Counted from the stretch's first letter, positions 1-8,518 are shown. The stretch is 41,580 bases of DNA from UBA11524 sp051883695 (GCA_051883695.1 JBJEUF010000114.1:1-41580); one strand, 5' to 3'. Translations and numbers: made by a program. The notes: generated by a model from the sequence alone, not told the origin.

Positions 1-1272
1 GCCAACAACCTGCTGGCCGCCATGGTGGACAACCACATCCAGCAGGGCAACCGGCTGGGCATCGACCCCCGGCAGGTCACCTGGCGCCGCTGCCTGGACG
101 TGAATGACCGCCAGCTGCGCAGCATCGTCTCCGGCCTCGGCGGCAAGGCCAACGGCACCCCCCGGGAGGACGGCTTTGATATCACGGCAGCCTCCGAGGT
201 CATGGCGGTGTTCTGCCTGGCGCAGAATCTGAACGACCTGAAGGCCCGTCTGGCCCGGCTGCAGGTGGCGCGCACCTATGCCGGTACGCCCGTGACCGCC
301 GGGGATCTCCATGCCGAGGGCGCAATGACCGCCCTGCTGCGCGACGCGCTGCAGCCCAACCTCGTCCAGACCATCGACGGCACGCCCTGCCTGATGCACG
401 GCGGGCCCTTCGCCAACATCGCCCACGGCTGCAACTCCGTCATCGCCACCACCACCGCCATGAAGCTGGCGGACTATGTGGTGACCGAGGCCGGCTTCGG
501 CGCTGACCTGGGCGCGGAGAAATTCCTGGACATCAAGTGCCGCATGAGTGGCCTGTGGCCGGACGCGGTGGTCATCGTGGCGACCGTGCGCGCCCTCAAG
601 AGCCACGGCGGCGTTGCCAAGGCCGAGCTGGGCCATGAGAACGTCGAGGCGCTGAAGGCCGGCCTTTCCAACCTGCTGGCCCACATCGACCACATCCGCA
701 GCGTGTGGAAGCGCCCCGTGATTGTGGCGATGAACCGCTTCGTCACCGATACCGAGGCCGAGATGGCAGCCCTGCGCGAGGCCTGCGAGGCTGCCGGTGC
801 GCCCGTTGAGCTGTGCGATGGCTGGGCGCGCGGCGGCGCCGGTGTGACGGAGCTTGCCCGGCTCGTCTGCGACACCGTGGACGCACAGGAAAAGGCGGAG
901 CCCTCCTACACCTATCCCGATGACATGCCGCTGTCCGACAAGATCCGCACGATTGCCCAGCGCATTTACGGCGCGAAGGACGTGGTTTTCAACGGCAGCG
1001 TCCTCAAGCAGCTGGCCGCCTTCGAGGCCGAGGGCTGGGGGAAGGCCCCGGTCTGCATCGCCAAGACGCAGTATTCCTTTTCCGACAACCCCAAGGCGCT
1101 GGGCGCTCCCACCGGCTACACACTGACCATCCGTCAGGTGCGCCTGAACGCCGGCGCGGGCTTCATCGTGGCCTTCGCGGGCGACATCATCGCCATGCCC
1201 GGCCTGCCCAGGGTCCCCGCCGCCGAGGGCATCGACGTGACCGAGGACGGCGTGATCACCGGCCTGTTCTGA
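1..1272 (+). CDS. fhs: Formate-tetrahydrofolate ligase, 3' part (5' end outside window)
   Basis: This enzyme uses ATP to join formate to tetrahydrofolate, giving 10-formyl-THF; it is cytosolic and is the entry to the methyl branch of acetogenic one-carbon metabolism. The reading frame is open from base 1 and gives 423 residues up to the TGA at 1270-1272. The family is about 555 residues long, so roughly 130 N-terminal residues, including the P-loop, lie outside the window. Family landmarks seen are TPCLMHGGPFANIAHGCNS, the stretch around EAGFGADLGAEKF, and a C-terminus with GFIVAFAGDIIAMPGLP. The ATG at 22 is internal and is not taken as the start. A terminator at 1283-1309 ends the transcript. 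glyA, another one-carbon gene, is in the same window but far away. The identification is firm; only the 5' end is missing. Confidence 0.97.
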   Translation, partial: ANNLLAAMVDNHIQQGNRLGIDPRQVTWRRCLDVNDRQLRSIVSGLGGKANGTPREDGFDITAASEVMAVFCLAQNLNDLKARLARLQVARTYAGTPVTAGDLHAEGAMTALLRDALQPNLVQTIDGTPCLMHGGPFANIAHGCNSVIATTTAMKLADYVVTEAGFGADLGAEKFLDIKCRMSGLWPDAVVIVATVRALKSHGGVAKAELGHENVEALKAGLSNLLAHIDHIRSVWKRPVIVAMNRFVTDTEAEMAALREACEAAGAPVELCDGWARGGAGVTELARLVCDTVDAQEKAEPSYTYPDDMPLSDKIRTIAQRIYGAKDVVFNGSVLKQLAAFEAEGWGKAPVCIAKTQYSFSDNPKALGAPTGYTLTIRQVRLNAGAGFIVAFAGDIIAMPGLPRVPAAEGIDVTEDGVITGLF

Positions 1273-1282
1273 TGGCTTCCCT

Positions 1283-1309
1283 GCCCGGCGCCTATGCCGG
1301 GCTGTTTTT
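1283..1309 (+). terminator. Intrinsic terminator of fhs
   Basis: A 7-bp GCCCGGC/GCCGGGC stem (1283-1289 with 1296-1302) and a 6-nt loop are followed by TG and five T, 10 bases after the fhs stop. Confidence 0.85.
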
Positions 1310-1396
1310 GTTGCCCTGCCGCAGCCACGGCGGCACGGGCGTTTTCGATAGATTTGTAAAAATCGCAAGATACGGCAATTTCAGCCGGTCGCCCCC

Positions 1397-1425
1397 TTGC
1401 AGTGTTGCGGGACGGATGGTATAAT
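1397..1425 (+). promoter_or_regulatory. Sigma-A type promoter of the VanW-SfsA-CHAP operon
   Basis: TTGCAG (1397-1402), a 17-bp spacer and a perfect TATAAT (1420-1425). It lies after the fhs terminator and about 40 bp before the ATG at 1467. It is the only good promoter seen before the six tightly packed + strand genes up to 7726. Confidence 0.75.
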
Positions 1426-1466
1426 GGATGATGTGTATTCAGCAATTTTCGGGAGGAACCCCTCTG

Positions 1467-2639
1467 ATGATGAAGCGAATCGTTGCCCTGTTGCTGCTGC
1501 TGTTCATGCTGCCCGCCGTGACCGCCCTTGCGGATGTGGAGCCCTATGTGGAGATCGTGATTCCCGAGGATGTGCCGCGCGGTGAAAACGGCGAAAATCA
1601 GTACATCGTGCCCATCGGCTTCAAGGAGAACAACCTGCCCCGTCCTATCGGCCCGGTTTATGCGGAAAAGAAGCTCTCGGACTTCAACAAAAACTCCGTC
1701 GCCCTCTATACCTGCAAGGCCGAAGCCAACACCGCCGCCTATGCGGAGCAGGACATCCGTTCCGCTGAGGTGCTGCGCACCCGGAGCGAGGGCGAGAAGG
1801 TGGAGGTGCTGCATCTGGATCCCCTGTGGGCCATCGTGCGCTACAACGGGAAGATCGGCTATATGAAGCGCCACCGCATCTACAGCGTGACGCCGGTGGA
1901 TGCTTCCGCCACGCCTCCCTACGGCGTGATGAAGCCGCAGTATATCGCCACCACAGCCTCCACCGCCGAGGTGCACGTCTCCATGAGCCATGACGACATG
2001 TGCTGGGTCGTGCTCAATCCCGGCACGAAGCTGAGCATCCACGCCATCGTGGACGGCTGGGCCGTGGTCATCTACTGGCGCACCTACGCCTACATCGACA
2101 TCAACGATCTGACCGATCTGGTTCAGGTCTCCCCGACCGACCAGCCCATTGACGACGACACCCCCATCGCCTCGTTCACCTCCTTCTACAAGATGGTGGA
2201 CACGCAGAAGAACGCCAACCGCATCCACAACATCGCCCTGGGCGCACAGCGCATGTCCGTGGTGCTCCAGCCCGGCGAAACCTACAACTGCAACAAGCAG
2301 ATGGGCCCCTACAGCCTTTCCGTGGGGTATCTGATCGCCGGTACGCTCAACGACGGTGAAACGAGCGAAGGCCCCGGCGGCGGCACCTGTCAGGTGTCCT
2401 CCACCATCTACAACGCGCTGCTGCAGCTGCCCGGCGTGAAGATTCTCAAGCGCCGTCCCCATGGCGAGAACGCTGCGCCCTACCTGCCCCACGGCGTGGA
2501 CGCAGCCGTCGGCAACGACTCCCTGAACCTCATCTTCCGCAATGATTACGACTTCCCCATCCGGCTGGAGGGCAACACCACCGGCGACGGCGCTCTGTGC
2601 TGGATCATCTATCGCGCAGATACCGAGGAAGCCAGATGA
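1467..2639 (+). CDS. Secreted VanW family protein with SH3-like domain
   Basis: Predicted exported envelope protein of 390 residues. It opens with a signal peptide (basic MMKR, a Leu-rich core, cleavage near TALA/D at about residue 22). A bacterial SH3-like region spans about 85-150 and ends in IVRYNGKIGYMKRHRI. The C-terminal VanW domain covers about 240-380, with the hallmark GGGTCQVSSTIYNALLQLPG near residue 303. VanW domains are common in Gram-positive envelope proteins; their biochemical role is not established, so no reaction is assigned. The ATG at 1467 is preferred over the upstream in-frame ATG at 1428, because GGGAGGAA at 1451-1458 is correctly spaced and the signal peptide then starts at residue 1. 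It is first in the operon, and its stop overlaps the sfsA start in ATGA. A second VanW protein is encoded at 23103-24935. Confidence 0.85.
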   Translation: MMKRIVALLLLLFMLPAVTALADVEPYVEIVIPEDVPRGENGENQYIVPIGFKENNLPRPIGPVYAEKKLSDFNKNSVALYTCKAEANTAAYAEQDIRSAEVLRTRSEGEKVEVLHLDPLWAIVRYNGKIGYMKRHRIYSVTPVDASATPPYGVMKPQYIATTASTAEVHVSMSHDDMCWVVLNPGTKLSIHAIVDGWAVVIYWRTYAYIDINDLTDLVQVSPTDQPIDDDTPIASFTSFYKMVDTQKNANRIHNIALGAQRMSVVLQPGETYNCNKQMGPYSLSVGYLIAGTLNDGETSEGPGGGTCQVSSTIYNALLQLPGVKILKRRPHGENAAPYLPHGVDAAVGNDSLNLIFRNDYDFPIRLEGNTTGDGALCWIIYRADTEEAR

Positions 2640-3322
2640 TCCTCTATCATGCCTTGACCCGATGCAGCTTTCTGTACCGGGTCAATCGCTTTATTGCGCA
2701 TTGCGATGTGGACGGCACGGACACTGCTGTCCACGTCAAAAACACGGGCCGGCTGGGCGAGCTGCTGCTCCCCGGTGCGCCGGTCTGGCTGGAGGGCAGC
2801 GCCAATCCCCAGCGCAGGACGGCCTATGACCTCGTGGCGGTGGAGAACCGCGGCTATGTGGTCAACATCGACAGCCAGGCACCGAACCGGATCGTCCGCG
2901 AGTGGATTGAGGGCGGCGGCTGGGGCGAAGGCATCGCACAGCTGCGCGGCGAGGTTCGCCGGGGGGATTCCCGGTTTGACTTTGCCTATACCCATCACGG
3001 TGTCAGCGGGCTGATCGAGGTCAAGGGCGTGACGCTCTTTGACGGCGCAGGCATGGCGTATTTTCCGGACGCGCCGACCGAGCGCGGCGTAAAGCACCTG
3101 CGCGGCCTGACGGAGGCTGCCCGGAGCGGGATGGAAAGTGGCGTGTGCTTCGTTCTGCAAAGGGACGATGTGATCGGGCTGCGCCCCAACGACCGGACGC
3201 ATCCGGCCTTCGGGCAGGCGCTGCGCGAGGCATCAGCCGCCGGTGTGCGCCTTGTGGCAGCGGTCTGCCACGTCACGCCGGAAGCCGCCGCCATCACCCA
3301 CACCGTTCCCGTCCTCCTGTGA
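2636..3322 (+). CDS. sfsA: SfsA family protein (DNA/RNA nuclease-like)
   Basis: A 228-residue SfsA family protein. SfsA was named from E. coli sugar-fermentation stimulation; it binds DNA and carries a PD-(D/E)xK-like nuclease fold, but its cellular role is unclear. Family blocks seen are NTGRLGELLLPGAPVWLEG near 38-56, DSQAPNRIVREWI near 78-90, and EVKGVTLFDGAGMAYFPDAP followed by TERGVKHLRGL in the middle. The E-x-K of EVKG is the expected catalytic pair. The start is the ATG of the ATGA overlap with the VanW stop, which implies translational coupling. The longer in-frame extension to 2597 lies inside VanW and is not used. Its length matches the family norm of about 230. Why it sits among envelope genes is unknown; co-transcription is inferred from spacing. 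Confidence 0.9.
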   Translation: MILYHALTRCSFLYRVNRFIAHCDVDGTDTAVHVKNTGRLGELLLPGAPVWLEGSANPQRRTAYDLVAVENRGYVVNIDSQAPNRIVREWIEGGGWGEGIAQLRGEVRRGDSRFDFAYTHHGVSGLIEVKGVTLFDGAGMAYFPDAPTERGVKHLRGLTEAARSGMESGVCFVLQRDDVIGLRPNDRTHPAFGQALREASAAGVRLVAAVCHVTPEAAAITHTVPVLL

Positions 3323-3359
3323 CGCTGCATCCCCAACACCCCCGCAAAGGAGTATTGCC

Positions 3360-4271
3360 ATGAAACGAACCCTTGCCCTGCTCTGTGCGCTCCTGCTCCT
3401 CGCCTGCTCCCCCGCGGCGCTGGCGGAGGAAACCGTCCTCCGGCCCCAGTGGCGCACCCCGGACTATGTGACGCAGCTGCTGGAAATCGCCGGCGGCGAG
3501 GTCGGCTATCAGGAAGGCGCCCATGGCTATTCCAAGTACGGCGATTACTGGGGCGATCCCTATGCCCAGTGGTGCGCGGAATACCTGTGCTGGTGCGTCG
3601 ATCAGGTGGACAAGACCTACGGCACCTCCCTGCTGCAGAACGTCTATCCCCTGTATTCCGGGCAGAACACCGGGATGCGCTGGTTCATCCGGCAGGGACG
3701 CTTCATCGCCCGCAACGGCAATCTGGAAAACTGGGGCTATCAGTGGTTCAAGGGCGCGGACGCCTTCATCACGGCAGGCGAATACATCCCCCAGCCCGGC
3801 GACTGGGTGTTCTTCACCTGGACCGGCGACACCAACACGGATCACGTCGCCATGGTGGAATACTGCACGATGGACGAAAAGGGCAACGTGACCCTGCACT
3901 GTCTGGAGGGCAACAACCCCAGCAGCGTCGCCCGGGTCACCTACGCGATCACGGACAGGAAGATCCTTGGCTACGGCACGGTGCATGACGTGGCGGACTG
4001 GACGATGCGCCAGGGCAACGCGGGCGAAAAGGTGCGCCAGCTGCAGGAGAAGCTCGTCTACCTCGGCCTGATGCCGGAGGGCAGCGCGGACGGCGTGTAT
4101 GGCGAAGCCACCGCGAGGGTCATCAGCAGCCTCCAGCAGCAGCACGGGCTGAAGGTGCTGGGCATCGCCAATATCGAGACGCAGCGCATCATCAACGACC
4201 TGTATCAGGCGAAGGCCGACAACGACCCGGACATGTGGATCATCGAGGACGATGAGGACTGGGATGACTGA
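3360..4271 (+). CDS. Secreted CHAP amidase/endopeptidase-like protein with PG-binding domain
   Basis: Predicted cell-wall hydrolase of 303 residues. The signal sequence MKRTLALLCALLLLACSPAALAEE holds two possible processing sites: a relaxed lipobox LLAC at Cys16 and a type I site after ALA at about 22. The CHAP-type domain spans about 40-210; the likely nucleophile Cys is in QWCAEYLCWCVDQV, and the likely general base His is in DHVAMVEY, preceded by PGDWVFFTW. A peptidoglycan-binding_1 domain follows at about 220-285 (GNAGEKVRQLQEKLVYLGL, then DGVYGEATARVI). The protein ends in a very acidic tail, EDDEDWDD. AAAGGAG at 3346 precedes the ATG; longer in-frame starts would remove the signal peptide from the N-terminus. 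The product probably cleaves or remodels peptidoglycan stem peptides, which is inferred from domain content. Substrate specificity cannot be read. Confidence 0.85.
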   Translation: MKRTLALLCALLLLACSPAALAEETVLRPQWRTPDYVTQLLEIAGGEVGYQEGAHGYSKYGDYWGDPYAQWCAEYLCWCVDQVDKTYGTSLLQNVYPLYSGQNTGMRWFIRQGRFIARNGNLENWGYQWFKGADAFITAGEYIPQPGDWVFFTWTGDTNTDHVAMVEYCTMDEKGNVTLHCLEGNNPSSVARVTYAITDRKILGYGTVHDVADWTMRQGNAGEKVRQLQEKLVYLGLMPEGSADGVYGEATARVISSLQQQHGLKVLGIANIETQRIINDLYQAKADNDPDMWIIEDDEDWDD

Positions 4272-4303
4272 GCCGCGCCGGTATCATCCATGGAGGGATT
4301 CAA

Positions 4304-4789
4304 ATGAGCATCTGCCTCAGGCCGGTCAGTGAAGAGAACTTCCTGGACGTGTTTCGTCTGCAGCTGGGCGACGGACAGGACGCCTATGTGTCGCACCCCA
4401 TCCGCAGCCTCGCCCAGGCCTATGTGTACCGGGCGCAGTGCCAGCCCTTTGCGATCTGCGACGGCGCCCTCGTCGTCGGGTATGTGATGGTCATCTACGA
4501 TCATGACATTCCGGAATATGACATCTGGCACATGATGATTGACGCCTCCCGGCAGCGCAGGGGCTATGGACGAAAAGCGATGCAGCTTGTGCTGGACTAT
4601 ATCCGGCGCAGGCCCCTGGGCGATTCCGGCCGGGTGGCGCTGACCTGCAACAGGGATAACGCCGCCGCGCTGGCACTGTACAAATCCCTTGGGTTTGAGC
4701 TGACCGGCCGTCAGGACGAGGAGGAAGTCGAGCTCGCGCTCATGCTGCGATCCGATGCGCCGCCGGCAGCCCCAACGGAACAAAGGTAA
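4304..4789 (+). CDS. GNAT family N-acetyltransferase
   Basis: A 161-residue GCN5-related acetyltransferase that moves an acetyl group from acetyl-CoA to an unknown amine. The fold covers almost the whole protein. The motif A pyrophosphate loop is RQRRGYGRKAMQLVLDYI (about 84-101; pattern R-x-x-G-x-G/A), preceded by the beta-4 strand DIWHMMIDASR. Motif B is CNRDNAAALALYKSLGFELTGR at about 109-130. GGAGGG lies nine bases before the ATG. It is 32 bp after the CHAP gene and 12 bp before the pyrophosphatase gene, so it is probably co-transcribed. The sequence looks like the SpeG/RimI-like general branch, but a substrate cannot be assigned. Confidence 0.9.
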   Translation: MSICLRPVSEENFLDVFRLQLGDGQDAYVSHPIRSLAQAYVYRAQCQPFAICDGALVVGYVMVIYDHDIPEYDIWHMMIDASRQRRGYGRKAMQLVLDYIRRRPLGDSGRVALTCNRDNAAALALYKSLGFELTGRQDEEEVELALMLRSDAPPAAPTEQR

Positions 4790-4801
4790 GGGAGGGATTC
4801 C

Positions 4802-6415
4802 ATGGATCCGATATATGTGATCGGCCATCGCAATCCGGACACGGATTCGGTCGTGTCCGCCATGGCCTTCGCGGCGCTCCATAACGCGCTGGGCGAGAAT
4901 GAGTACCTGGCCGCCGTGCTGGGCCCGGTGAACGACGAGACGCGCTTTCTGCTGGAGCGCTTCGGCTTCGAGGCACCCATGCTGCTCAACACCGTTCGCA
5001 CGCAGGTGCGGGACATCGAATATGACGAGCCCCCAGCCATCGGCGTGAATGTGCCGGTCAGCCATGCGTGGGAGATTCTCCATGCGGACGCGAATCTGTC
5101 CGGCGTGCCCGTCACGACCGAGGACGGCAGGCTCTTTGGCATGATCACCGCGGGCGGCATCGCAGAGAGCGACATGGAGTCCATCAGCCGTCCGCGCGTG
5201 GAGGCCGTGCCGATCTTCAACCTGCTCTCCGCGCTGGAGGGGCACATCATCAACAACGAGGAGGACACCTTCGACACGGTTTCCGGCGAGGTGGTCATCG
5301 CCCTGCCCGGAAGCGGCGTCAACGGCATCCGCCGGGACAGCATCGTCCTCTGCGGCGATCAGGAGGATGTCGTGGAGCGCGCCGTGACCGTCGGGGCCGC
5401 CTGCGTCATCGTCTGCCAGAGCTCGCTGCCGGAGCGGTTCATGGGCATCTCCTCCCCCACCTGCATCATCGCTACGCCCTGCGACGCCTACCGCGCGGCC
5501 CGGATGATCTATCAGTCCATACCGGTGCACCGCATCGCCCAGACCAACGGACTGGTGTATTTCCATCTGGGCGACTATATCGACGACGTGCGCGACACCG
5601 TGCTGCAAAGCCGCTACCGCTCCTACCCGATCCTTGATCACCGGGAGCGCGTCGTGGGCACCCTGAGCCGGTATCACCTGCTGCGCCCGCGCCGCAAGCG
5701 CGTGGTGCTGGTGGATCACAACGAAAAGAGCCAGGCCGTCAGCGGGCTGGATCAGGCGGAGATCCTCGCCATCATCGACCATCACCGCCTTGCGGACGTG
5801 CAGACGGGGCACCCGGTCTTTGTCCGCAACGAGCCGGTGGGCTCCACCACCACCATCGTCGCCACGATGTTTCAGGAGCGCGGCCTGCTGCCCTCCGAAA
5901 AGCTGGCCGGGCTGATGGCCGCCGCGATCCTCTCGGATACGGTGCTGTTCAAGTCGCCCACCTGCACGCCCCGCGACCGACGCATGGCGGAGCGCCTCGC
6001 GCGCATCGCCGGCATCGACCTGGACACCCTGGGCCGCGATCTCTTCTCCGCCGCCTCCGGCACCGACAAGCCCGCCGGGGAGCTGCTGCGCACCGACTTC
6101 AAGGAATTCCACATCGCCGGGCACGATCTGGGCATCTGTCAGGTCACCTGTCTGGACACGGAGCGGATGCTGGAGCGCCTGCCGGAATTCCTTGCCGTGA
6201 TGGAGAAGCTCAAGGCCGACCGGGGCTACGACATGCTGCTGATGATGCTCACGGACGTTCTGCGCTGCGGAACGGAGCTGGTTTTCCTCGGCGAGGAGGA
6301 CGCAGTGCGTCAGGCCTTCTCCGTGCCCGAGGCCACCGACCATCACGTTTTCCTGCCCGGCGTGGTCAGCCGCAAGAAGCAGATCGTCCCGGCGCTGGCC
6401 CTTCTCTGGGGGTAA
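4802..6415 (+). CDS. ppaC: Manganese-dependent (family II) inorganic pyrophosphatase with CBS-DRTGG insert
   Basis: Hydrolyses pyrophosphate to two phosphates in the cytosol, driving biosynthetic reactions. It has 537 residues, against about 310 for simple family II enzymes, because a regulatory insert divides the DHH domain. Residues 1-60 hold GHRNPDTDS with metal-binding His and Asp residues. About 65-290 is the insert: a CBS motif (VPVTTEDGRLFGMITAGGIA), a DRTGG-like part (GDQEDVVERAVTVGAACVIV) and a second CBS part (YRSYPILDHRERVVGTLSRYHLL). The DHH core resumes with VDHNEKSQ and AIIDHH, and the DHHA2 domain ends in VVSRKKQIVPAL, the substrate-binding SRKKQ motif. CBS-DRTGG pyrophosphatases of Clostridia are known to be controlled by adenine nucleotides and diadenosine polyphosphates; control here is inferred from the domains. 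All catalytic motifs look intact. Confidence 0.95.
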   Translation: MDPIYVIGHRNPDTDSVVSAMAFAALHNALGENEYLAAVLGPVNDETRFLLERFGFEAPMLLNTVRTQVRDIEYDEPPAIGVNVPVSHAWEILHADANLSGVPVTTEDGRLFGMITAGGIAESDMESISRPRVEAVPIFNLLSALEGHIINNEEDTFDTVSGEVVIALPGSGVNGIRRDSIVLCGDQEDVVERAVTVGAACVIVCQSSLPERFMGISSPTCIIATPCDAYRAARMIYQSIPVHRIAQTNGLVYFHLGDYIDDVRDTVLQSRYRSYPILDHRERVVGTLSRYHLLRPRRKRVVLVDHNEKSQAVSGLDQAEILAIIDHHRLADVQTGHPVFVRNEPVGSTTTIVATMFQERGLLPSEKLAGLMAAAILSDTVLFKSPTCTPRDRRMAERLARIAGIDLDTLGRDLFSAASGTDKPAGELLRTDFKEFHIAGHDLGICQVTCLDTERMLERLPEFLAVMEKLKADRGYDMLLMMLTDVLRCGTELVFLGEEDAVRQAFSVPEATDHHVFLPGVVSRKKQIVPALALLWG

Positions 6416-6418
6416 GCG

Positions 6419-7726
6419 ATGCGTCAGCTGATTCGCCGTCTCAGGCGGCTTCTGCTCCTGCTGCCCTGCCTGCTGGTCATGCCCGCATTCGGCGAGGGAT
6501 GCCGCTTCACGCTCCGCGCCGGCATTGACCCATCCCAGTACCCGGCTGCGCAGCAGGCGCTGATGACCGGCCTGGGCAGCTTGCTGGATACAGCCGAATT
6601 GCAGGGGACGCTCGCCTATGAGGGCGGCTCCTTCGCGCTGGACGCGACGCTCCTGCTGGGTGAAGGGCGCACCCGCAGCCGGACGGCCTTCGGGATCTAT
6701 GGCACATCGTCCCATTGGGGCGTTCGCTCCTCCCTGCTGGGCGCGCAGGAATTGATGCTCAACAACGCCGCGCTGCTGCCCTTTGGGCAGAAGGCAGCGG
6801 ACTGGCTCGGATTGCCGCTGGACAAGGCGGCGTTGCTCGTACCCTATACCCACGAATACGCCCTGCGGAACGTCGCGGACATCCTTGCGCCGCTCTTTCC
6901 CGCACAAAACGGCAGAACCTACCTGCCGCGCACCGAGCTGGACGGGATAACCAAGGCGCTGCTGACCCTGTGCGATGAGGACGCCGCGCTGAACCGCTGG
7001 CTGAATGCCACCGGGCTGTACCGGACAGCAATCCGGTATCTGCGGGCCTTCCTTGAGCTGCCCGTGCTGGCGGTGCCGGGGGTAAGCGTCACCCGCACGG
7101 ACAGCTGCCTGAAATGGGATGTCTATTTCATCAACATCCTGACCCTTTCGCAGACCGATACGCAGGCCTCCCTGCACTTCTCCGTTCCGACGCTCATTGA
7201 CATACAGGGCTCCGTCGCGCGTCAGGATGCGCGCCTGAGTGGCGAGCTGATGGCGCGGGTGGACGACAGCATTCAGGTCGATGCCGCCTTCTCTGTGCCA
7301 TTCACGCTCCCCGCAGCCGTTCCCGGGATCTATCTGTCCGTGGATGCGCAAGCCCCGGGGCTTCCGGAAAACGGCTTCCACCTGTCCGTGGAAGGCGAAG
7401 CCCTCGGCAGTACGCTGATCCTGCGTCAGCTTTCCCCCGAAACGGGCCGCGCCATGCTGACCCTGACGGCGGATGTGGCTGATTACGTCCCCGAAGCCGT
7501 TCCCGCATACGCACCGGAGGACCTGACCGGCATGAACCTCCTGTCCGTCAACGGCGATTCCCTGCGCGAGCTGATGACCGGTATCCGTCGGCCTCTGTTG
7601 AGCGGGCTGTTCGACCTGCTCGTGGCTGCGCCGCCGGAAGCCGTGCAATCGCTGATGGACTGGGCAGAGGACGCCGGGCTGATCGACCTGCTGACCGACG
7701 CGCTGTCCGGCGCAAATGCATACTGA
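6419..7726 (+). CDS. Exported protein of unknown function
   Basis: A 435-residue protein that I do not recognise. It starts four bases after the pyrophosphatase stop and is the last gene of the operon. The N-terminus has a basic segment (MRQLIRRLRR), a Leu-rich core (LLLLLPCLLVMP) and a likely signal peptidase site near AFGEG at about residue 27, so it is predicted to be secreted. The mature part is long and lacks low complexity. It has alternating beta-rich stretches (GTLAYEGGSFALDATLLLGEG; SVARQDARLSGELMARVDDS) and short helical parts (about 125-205). The C-terminus (LLSGLFDLLVAAPPEAVQSL) is helical. The repeated pattern of a beta strand pair around a small domain suggests a lipid- or ligand-carrier type fold, but this is speculative. 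No catalytic motif or anchor signal was seen. Translational coupling with ppaC is likely from the spacing. Confidence 0.75.
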   Translation: MRQLIRRLRRLLLLLPCLLVMPAFGEGCRFTLRAGIDPSQYPAAQQALMTGLGSLLDTAELQGTLAYEGGSFALDATLLLGEGRTRSRTAFGIYGTSSHWGVRSSLLGAQELMLNNAALLPFGQKAADWLGLPLDKAALLVPYTHEYALRNVADILAPLFPAQNGRTYLPRTELDGITKALLTLCDEDAALNRWLNATGLYRTAIRYLRAFLELPVLAVPGVSVTRTDSCLKWDVYFINILTLSQTDTQASLHFSVPTLIDIQGSVARQDARLSGELMARVDDSIQVDAAFSVPFTLPAAVPGIYLSVDAQAPGLPENGFHLSVEGEALGSTLILRQLSPETGRAMLTLTADVADYVPEAVPAYAPEDLTGMNLLSVNGDSLRELMTGIRRPLLSGLFDLLVAAPPEAVQSLMDWAEDAGLIDLLTDALSGANAY

Positions 7727-7739
7727 TTTCCACAAACAA

Positions 7740-7774
7740 GGCTGCCGTACGTCATCCGCGTGCGGCAGCCCTTT
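7740..7774. terminator. Bidirectional terminator between convergent genes
   Basis: A 12-bp stem (7740-7751 with 7759-7770, one wobble pair) has CTTT on the + side and TTGTTTGT on the - side. It can end both the + strand operon and the secreted protein gene at 7785-8393. Confidence 0.75.
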
Positions 7775-7784
7775 CGTATGCAGC

Positions 7785-8393
7785 TTACTGATTCAGCAGC
7801 ATCCTGATGTTCTCCTCGGTGAAGTCATACCAGATTGCGTCCAGCTTCCTGTCCTGCTCCTCGCAGAAGGCCGTGTAGCCAGCCTCGTCCATCTCCTGCG
7901 TGCCGCCGTCCCGACAGTAATGGATATCGCCATTCTCATCGGTATAGGCCTCTGCCAGGCTGTAGAAGTCGATTCCCGTGATTTCGCCCGTATCGTCATT
8001 GACCGTGAAGCCCAGCTCCGCCACGCCGTTGTCCGCCGCGCCGCTGGAATAGACGAAGGTAGCGTCATCCTTCAGGCTGAGCAGCGCACGGTATACCAGC
8101 TCGTCGCCGTACACCACGCCGTTCTGATAGGTCAGGAGGATGAAGCCCTCCGGCTCCATCACCTCGACAATGACCTCCGCCACGCCGTCGCCGTCCATAT
8201 CCATGACGGTGAACTGCACGGCCTTCCATTCCTCCTGCGTCCGGACATATTCCTCCAGCGGCTGAAACGCTGCGTTATCCAGCAGCACCCGCGCATAGGC
8301 CGCGTTCGCCTCCGCCTGCAGGTCGTTTCCCTCCGCCAGCGCGGGACAGATCAGCATCAGCAGCGCCAACAGCATCGCAAACAGTTTCTTCAT
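7785..8393 (-). CDS. Small secreted protein with an Asp-rich calcium-loop-like motif
   Basis: A 202-residue protein of unknown function. A clear signal peptide (MKKLFAMLLALLMLICPALA, cut before EG) predicts export. The Cys before the cleavage site is preceded by LI and is a poor lipobox. Around residues 60-70, VMDMDGDGVAEVIVEV resembles the D-x-D-x-D-G loop of FG-GAP/VCBS and dockerin-like calcium sites. The rest (AYARVLLDNAAFQPLEEYV; GFTVNDDTGEITGIDFYSLAE) looks like a family of small lipoprotein-like proteins of gut Firmicutes that measure or bind ligands outside the cell. GGAAGGAGG lies close before the start codon on the minus strand. The gene stands alone between the terminator at 7740 and the divergent marR promoter. 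Calcium binding is an inference from the motif. Confidence 0.8.
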   Translation of the reverse strand: MKKLFAMLLALLMLICPALAEGNDLQAEANAAYARVLLDNAAFQPLEEYVRTQEEWKAVQFTVMDMDGDGVAEVIVEVMEPEGFILLTYQNGVVYGDELVYRALLSLKDDATFVYSSGAADNGVAELGFTVNDDTGEITGIDFYSLAEAYTDENGDIHYCRDGGTQEMDEAGYTAFCEEQDRKLDAIWYDFTEENIRMLLNQ

Positions 8394-8486
8394 GAGTATT
8401 TCCTCCTTCCGGGGCTTTGCTCCCCAATGTTATAACGCATCTGCGCTGCCCTTTCTTCCCTGCGACGGAAAAAGTTCACACAACAT

Positions 8487-8518
8487 TCAATCGCAAGCTA
8501 TTGACACTATGCGATTGA
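8487..8518. promoter_or_regulatory. Palindromic operator at the marR promoter
   Basis: A perfect 9-bp inverted repeat, TCAATCGCA (8487-8495) and TGCGATTGA (8510-8518), is separated by 14 bp. It surrounds the -35 box (8501-8506) and reaches into the spacer. Binding by the MarR protein encoded just downstream would block RNA polymerase, so autoregulation is inferred. Confidence 0.65.

Noticed and set aside
1134..2492. Long minus-strand frame opposite the VanW/SH3 protein gene (and similar long frames opposite other genes, such as 4205-7735 and 16505-19225)
   Set aside because: They are shadows caused by high GC content. The + strand frames have family motifs, RBSs and promoters; the shadow products are rich in His, Gly, Ala and Arg with no domains.
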